Source of the DNA: Bacillota bacterium
GTDB taxonomy: Bacteria; Bacillota; Desulfitobacteriia; Desulfitobacteriales; Desulfitobacteriaceae
Assembly (NCBI GenBank): GCA_023390635.1
Contig: JAEWCM010000068.1
Span: 1 to 8,726 of the forward strand
DNA length: 8,726 bases
Reading direction: 5' to 3'
The notes under the pieces are model-generated. The model had not been told where the DNA came from, searched no databases, and saw nothing but the letters and a program-made list of their open reading frames with translations. This document shows positions 5,143 to 8,726 of the stretch, piece by piece (position 1 is the stretch's first letter; every line of letters begins with the position of its first letter). A program made the position numbers and the translations under genes.

Positions 5143-6261
5143 ATGTCCGATCAAAGATTAAATAAACTAGCCCAACTCCTGGTTCATTATTCAGCAGCGG
5201 TCAAGCCCGGGGATTTCGTCGTTGTTCAGGGAGGAGATATATCTATTCCTTGGATTACTGAAGTCGCAAAAGAAGCGATCAAAGCCGGTGCCTATGTAGA
5301 AACCTTTGTCGACATTCCGGAGGTTGGAGAGGCCCTACTTAAAGACGGCAATGATGAACAGTTGCTTCATGAGCGGATTACTCAGAAGTCCTACCTGGAA
5401 AAAGCTGATGTATGGCTCACTGCCTGGGGTGAAAAAAACACCCGCGCTAACAGCAATATTCCTGCCGATAAGCTTCAGCTCCGCTCAAAAGGGTCTGCAA
5501 GTTGGCGGAAAGTTTATTCGGAGCGGATGGGAGATGGCACGCTGCGCTGGTGTGGTACCCAATACCCCACTCATGCCGATGCTCAGGAAGCTAACATGAG
5601 CTTAAGCGAATATGAAGATTTTGTTTTCGGGGCTGGCCTGTTAGATAAAGCCAATCCGGTAGAAGAATGGAAAAAGATCAGTGCAGAACAGGCGCGCTGG
5701 CTCCCCTTTCTTAACAGTAAGAAAGAGCTGCATATCGTCTCAGCCGGAACTGATCTCTATGTTAATATTGCCGGTCGAACCTGGATCAACTGCGATGGTA
5801 AAGAAAACTTCCCCGATGGAGAAATCTTCACTTCTCCTGTCGAAAATGGGATTAATGGGCATATCACTTTTTCCTTTCCCGGAATTTACATGGGCAAGGA
5901 AATTGAAGGCATTTATTTAGAAGTGAAAGACGGCAAGGTTTCCTTAGCCAAAGCGGAAAAAGGAGAGGATCTTCTTCATTCTCTTTTGGACACGGATGAA
6001 GGGTCTCGCTTTTTTGGAGAGGTGGCCATCGGTACAAATTATGGCATACAGCGTTTTACCCGCAATATGCTGTTTGATGAAAAAATTGGCGGCACCGTCC
6101 ATTTGGCGATCGGTGACTCGATGCCGGAAGCAGGTGGAAAAAATCGCTCCACCATCCATTGGGATATGTTATGCGATATGCGGCAAGGTGGCAAACTTTA
6201 CGCAGACGGGGAATTATTTTATGAGAATGGACATTTTCTGGAAGAGGTATTAAGGAAGTAA
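5143..6261 (+). CDS. M29-family metal-dependent aminopeptidase (AmpS/PepS/AmpT type)
   Basis: This cytosolic 372-residue exopeptidase removes N-terminal amino acids from peptides with a two-metal site. The protein opens with the family-typical LNKLAQLLVHYSAAVKPGD (6-24) and the N-terminal domain runs to about residue 190. The metal and catalytic residues of family M29 are all present in the C-terminal domain: Glu227 in NFPDGEIFTSP, Glu293 in FFGEVAIGTN, His320 in GGTVHLAIG, and His339 and Asp341 in STIHWDM. The 66-residue gap between the two glutamates equals that of the Thermus enzyme as I recall it. It is somewhat shorter than the roughly 410 residues common in the family but has no obvious gap. 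The start ATG has GGGAGG 7 bases upstream. It is transcribed alone, divergent from the surface-protein gene and convergent with the DUF951 gene. Likely role: peptide turnover. Confidence 0.95.
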   Translation: MSDQRLNKLAQLLVHYSAAVKPGDFVVVQGGDISIPWITEVAKEAIKAGAYVETFVDIPEVGEALLKDGNDEQLLHERITQKSYLEKADVWLTAWGEKNTRANSNIPADKLQLRSKGSASWRKVYSERMGDGTLRWCGTQYPTHADAQEANMSLSEYEDFVFGAGLLDKANPVEEWKKISAEQARWLPFLNSKKELHIVSAGTDLYVNIAGRTWINCDGKENFPDGEIFTSPVENGINGHITFSFPGIYMGKEIEGIYLEVKDGKVSLAKAEKGEDLLHSLLDTDEGSRFFGEVAIGTNYGIQRFTRNMLFDEKIGGTVHLAIGDSMPEAGGKNRSTIHWDMLCDMRQGGKLYADGELFYENGHFLEEVLRK

Positions 6262-6282
6262 TATAGCTTAACAAACAGGAAC

Positions 6283-6316
6283 AAAAATAAAACAGCCATA
6301 TGGCTGTTTTATTTTT
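6283..6316. terminator. Bidirectional intrinsic terminator between convergent genes
   Basis: A perfect palindrome with 17-base arms (6283-6299 and 6300-6316) has the core AACAGCCATATGGCTGTT, flanked by A-run on the left and T-run on the right, so it reads as stem plus U-tract in both directions. It ends the M29 gene on the plus strand and the CvpA-M18-DUF951 operon on the minus strand. The stop codon of the DUF951 gene (6309-6311) lies inside the right arm. Confidence 0.9.
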
Positions 6317-6512
6317 TATCCTCCGATTCACTGCTTTTTTCTAAAATCTGCTTAATCTGTCTTTCTAGTTTTACGCGAGGAATCCATGCCTGATGCTGAC
6401 AACCCAAACACTGAATGCGAAAATCCATACCTGTGCGCATAATCTTCCAATCTGTGCTGCCACAAGGGTGAGGCTTGCGCAACCGCACTACGTCTCCAAG
6501 ATTTAAATCCAT
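6309..6512 (-). CDS. DUF951 family small protein (YyzM-like)
   Basis: This 67-residue protein belongs to the small DUF951 family found across Firmicutes. The signature is plain: MDLNLGDVVRLRKPHPCGS (1-19), then W-x-I-x-R-x-G-x-DFRIQCLGC (22-38), then a basic helix (47-57) and a charged tail. Cys17, Cys35, Cys38 and His40 are arranged like a small zinc or nucleic-acid-binding knuckle, but function is unknown and the metal idea is inference. It is the last gene of the minus-strand operon, 49 bases after the M18 stop. The ATG at 6512 is the only reasonable start because a stop codon (TAA) lies 2 codons upstream; the best ribosome site (AAAGGAG) is 13 bases away, which is long. In Bacillus the relative lies near the parB/ychF/rpsF region close to the origin; whether that holds here cannot be seen. 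Confidence 0.92.
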   Translation of the reverse strand: MDLNLGDVVRLRKPHPCGSTDWKIMRTGMDFRIQCLGCQHQAWIPRVKLERQIKQILEKSSESEDKK

Positions 6513-6561
6513 CGCTTAGCCCACACTCCTTTCAAATCCGGATTTTAAAAACCTGCCCCAT

Positions 6562-7932
6562 TTATTCAGCAGCCAAAAAAGCCTGATAACCCCGGATCAT
6601 GGCGATGATGTCTACTACCGAACTGACCTCCCATGGAGAATGCATCCCTAAAAGGCTCACGCCTGCATCCAGAACTTCCATCCCATAAGCTGCCAAATAC
6701 ATAGCAATCGTTCCGCCGCCCCCTTGGTCAACCTTACCCATCTCTTCAATCTGCCAGCCTACCCCCGCTGTATCAAAAATTCTCCTGACTTCGGCCACAA
6801 ATTCAGCGTTGGCCTCGTTAGCGTCATATTTACCCCGTGAACCGGTGTATTTAGTCAATGAAATTCCCTGACCCATGAAGGCAGCATTTCGTTTATCATA
6901 TACATCGGCATAAATAGGATCATAGCCAGCTGAAACATCGGCAGATAGGGCCTTTGCTTTACTCAAAGCCCGGCGCACTTTCAATTCATTGCTTTCCCCT
7001 GTTTGCAAATTAATTAGCTCTGCCACCAGATTTTCCAGGATATGAGCCTGGGCTCCCGTATTTGATTGACTTCCCGTCTCTTCTTTATCTGTCAAAAGCA
7101 CAATATTTGTCCATTCGGGAATCTCCTGGACCTCAAGCGCCTTCCAGGCTCCATAAGCACATATGCGATCGTCTTGACCGTATCCGATGATAAAACTCTT
7201 ATCCAATCCACTGTACCGGGCTTTCCCCGCCGGTACCACTTCTAACTCTGCGCTGGCGAAATCATCTGCCTCAATTCCATAACGGTCAAGTAAAATTTTA
7301 GTAACATTTTCTTTCACCCGGTCTTCATCAGAACCTTCTAAAGGACGGTGACCCAACAAAACATTGAGGCCTTCACCTGTAATTCCTTCTGCCAAAGTCT
7401 TTTCTCTTTGATCCTTACCCAGATGGGGAAGTAAATCGGTAATGGTCAGTACTGGGTCATTATCGTCTTCTCCGATGACAACCGGCACTACTTTTCCGCT
7501 TTTCAAAGCCACTACCCCATGCAGGGCCAAAGGCAATGCTACCCACTGGTATTTCTTAATTCCCCCATAATAGTGCGTCTTAAAATATGCCATCCCCTCC
7601 TCCTCATAAAGAGGTCGCACCTTAAGGTCCAACCGGGGAGAATCGATATGGGCAGCAATCATGCGAAATCCTTCTTCCAGCGGCCTCTTGCCCGCTACCA
7701 CAAGGCACCCGGCCTTCCCTCTCACTCCTGACTTCAGCTTACGACCGGGAGTGAAATCGACAGCCTCATTAAGTTCCGTAAATCCTGTTTTTCCTGCCCA
7801 ATCGCTTACTTGCTGCCAAACTTCTCTTTCTGTCTTCCCGTTACTTAGAAACTTTATATAACTTTCTAAGATTTTCTGCTCATTTTCTCCTATTTGCAGT
7901 TCATCCCATAAAGATTTCTTCTTTACACTCAT
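6562..7932 (-). CDS. M18-family metallo-aminopeptidase (aminopeptidase I type)
   Basis: This cytosolic two-zinc aminopeptidase of family M18 (usually a dodecamer, preferring acidic or neutral N-terminal residues) has all its expected ligands. With numbering from the upstream ATG at 7938 they are His97 and Asp99 (AAHIDSPRLDLK), Asp256 (GYGQDDR), catalytic Glu286 and metal Glu287 (LTDKEETGS), Asp334 (LSADVSAGYDP) and His433 (GMHSPWE). The dimerisation insert between about 105 and 240 is present and length (456-458 residues) is normal. I prefer the second ATG (7932), giving MSVKKKSLWDEL. The AGGAAGG ribosome site is 7 bases before it but only one base before the first ATG (7938). The gene follows the CvpA-like gene by 31 bases and is followed by DUF951, so all three are probably co-transcribed. 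Confidence 0.95.
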   Translation of the reverse strand: MSVKKKSLWDELQIGENEQKILESYIKFLSNGKTEREVWQQVSDWAGKTGFTELNEAVDFTPGRKLKSGVRGKAGCLVVAGKRPLEEGFRMIAAHIDSPRLDLKVRPLYEEEGMAYFKTHYYGGIKKYQWVALPLALHGVVALKSGKVVPVVIGEDDNDPVLTITDLLPHLGKDQREKTLAEGITGEGLNVLLGHRPLEGSDEDRVKENVTKILLDRYGIEADDFASAELEVVPAGKARYSGLDKSFIIGYGQDDRICAYGAWKALEVQEIPEWTNIVLLTDKEETGSQSNTGAQAHILENLVAELINLQTGESNELKVRRALSKAKALSADVSAGYDPIYADVYDKRNAAFMGQGISLTKYTGSRGKYDANEANAEFVAEVRRIFDTAGVGWQIEEMGKVDQGGGGTIAMYLAAYGMEVLDAGVSLLGMHSPWEVSSVVDIIAMIRGYQAFLAAE

Positions 7933-7969
7933 TGTCATACCTTCCTTTTCTTAAAATTTTTTAGCTTCC

Positions 7970-8725
7970 TTAACGGTTTAAAATTAACATTCCACTTTCT
8001 TTCATCCTTAGCTGATCAAGCAGACTTTGACTCAATTGAGCTGAAAAAGCTTGCTCTAGCCCATGAAAAACATTCAACAGATATGGATAAAGAAAGGCCT
8101 GTTGAACTATAGTCTGTCCGGATGCCTTTTCAATTAAATCAAGGATAGGAGAAAACAATCCGATAAAAATGCTGATCACAACAAATGAGCCCAATGCTCC
8201 CAGTATAAGACCGCCTCCGCTGTTCACCACTCCTCCCAAAAGTCCCAAGGGTTTAAGGACAATAAACGCTATGAATTGTACAATCATCATCACTACCAAA
8301 AAGATAGTGACAAAGGCTATAATCTTTATTAAATTCTCCGTTATCGTTTGGGCAAAAACATGACCGATTTGTTCCAGAGCATCTTGCTGAACTAATGTCC
8401 CTGAATTCTGTAAATAGTGATTAAAAAGATTCCCCCACTCTGAAGGAACCAAAGATAATATCTTATCAACCATGCCTTGCCCTATATTGGTCGCCTGGGA
8501 CTGCACAAAAGGGAAAACAGACCGATAAACAATTGGTTCCAGCCATCCGGAAAGAGGTGTGGATTTAATCAGCCAGCTCAGAAACATATTATAAGTGGAC
8601 GCAGCGATCGCAAAACCCAAAATGGCCCCCAGAAAGGAAGCAATTCCGGTCACCAATCCCTTTCGATATCCTTGCAAAGCCCCAAGCAGAACTACTCCTA
8701 AGATTAAAACATCAATCAAATTCAT
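7970..8725 (-). CDS. CvpA-family integral membrane protein
   Basis: This 251-residue membrane protein has the CvpA family pattern. The first helical hairpin (5-18 and 25-47) is joined by the G-x-x-x-GL loop (GYRKGLVTG, 19-27). A roughly 85-residue soluble insert follows (50-131), then two more transmembrane segments (133-157 and 170-192) with the Gly-rich NSGGGLILGALGS stretch (168-180), and a soluble C-terminal tail. CvpA in E. coli is needed for colicin V production and envelope stress tolerance; Firmicutes homologues (YshB-like) have no firm function. The start ATG is the first codon inside the window, and its ribosome site lies beyond the edge, so an upstream start cannot be excluded. It heads, or sits within, an operon with the M18 aminopeptidase 31 bases downstream. 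Confidence 0.85.
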   Translation of the reverse strand: MNLIDVLILGVVLLGALQGYRKGLVTGIASFLGAILGFAIAASTYNMFLSWLIKSTPLSGWLEPIVYRSVFPFVQSQATNIGQGMVDKILSLVPSEWGNLFNHYLQNSGTLVQQDALEQIGHVFAQTITENLIKIIAFVTIFLVVMMIVQFIAFIVLKPLGLLGGVVNSGGGLILGALGSFVVISIFIGLFSPILDLIEKASGQTIVQQAFLYPYLLNVFHGLEQAFSAQLSQSLLDQLRMKESGMLILNR

Positions 8726-8726
8726 A

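Noticed and set aside
6534..6545. 12-bp palindrome AAATCCGGATTT between the M18 and DUF951 genes
   Set aside because: It has no loop and no T-run and sits upstream of the DUF951 ribosome site inside an apparent operon; too little to call a terminator or operator.
7933..7938. First ATG (7938) as the M18 start
   Set aside because: The ribosome site ends one base before it, which is too close; the ATG at 7932 has the normal 7-base spacing.

Overview
The window looks like a low-to-mid GC Firmicutes (Bacillota) chromosome, most likely a clostridial/Peptococcales-type organism of the Desulfitobacterium/Desulfosporosinus kind. This rests on a cell-wall-binding-repeat-2 surface protein, a DUF951 protein, strong AGGAGG-like ribosome sites, TTG and GTG starts and sigma-A-type promoters. 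The taxonomic placement is inference from gene style, not from a marker gene.

Positions 1-2450 hold an envelope O-acylation module read on the minus strand. An MBOAT acyltransferase of the AlgI type (749-2149) is followed by a DHHW/AlgJ-like partner (start at 722). The partner is broken: its frame runs into the end of an IS3-like insertion sequence at about position 113, just after its Asp/His catalytic motif, so the Ser-nucleophile half is missing. The IS continues off the left edge with the first 22 codons of its transposase orfA. Upstream of the MBOAT gene is a roughly 360-base non-coding region. It contains a good promoter (TTGGTA-17-TATAAT), four direct repeats spaced exactly 11 bp apart just upstream of it (PhoP/PhoB-like), an AU-rich terminator-like hairpin in the leader, and a tandem duplication over the start site.

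Positions 2448-5143 hold a solo ArsR-family repressor (2510-2815, TTG start), with a nearly perfect 26-bp inverted repeat overlapping its stop codon. Next is a 680-aa secreted protein with three CWB2 repeats (2937-4979) and its own near-consensus promoter. All of these are on the minus strand. A divergent promoter region follows.

Positions 5143-8726 hold a plus-strand M29 metallo-aminopeptidase (5143-6261) that converges, through a strong bidirectional terminator, on a minus-strand operon. That operon is CvpA-like membrane protein (7970-8725), M18 aminopeptidase (6562-7932) and DUF951 protein (6309-6512). Two unrelated metal-dependent aminopeptidases therefore lie almost tail to tail.

The points most worth a second look are the IS-broken acetylation partner, the hairpin at the IS edge that would pair the transposase ribosome site in read-through transcripts, and the 11-bp phased repeat array that may place the acylation operon under a PhoP/OmpR-type regulator. 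No RNA genes, CRISPR arrays or recognisable riboswitches were seen.
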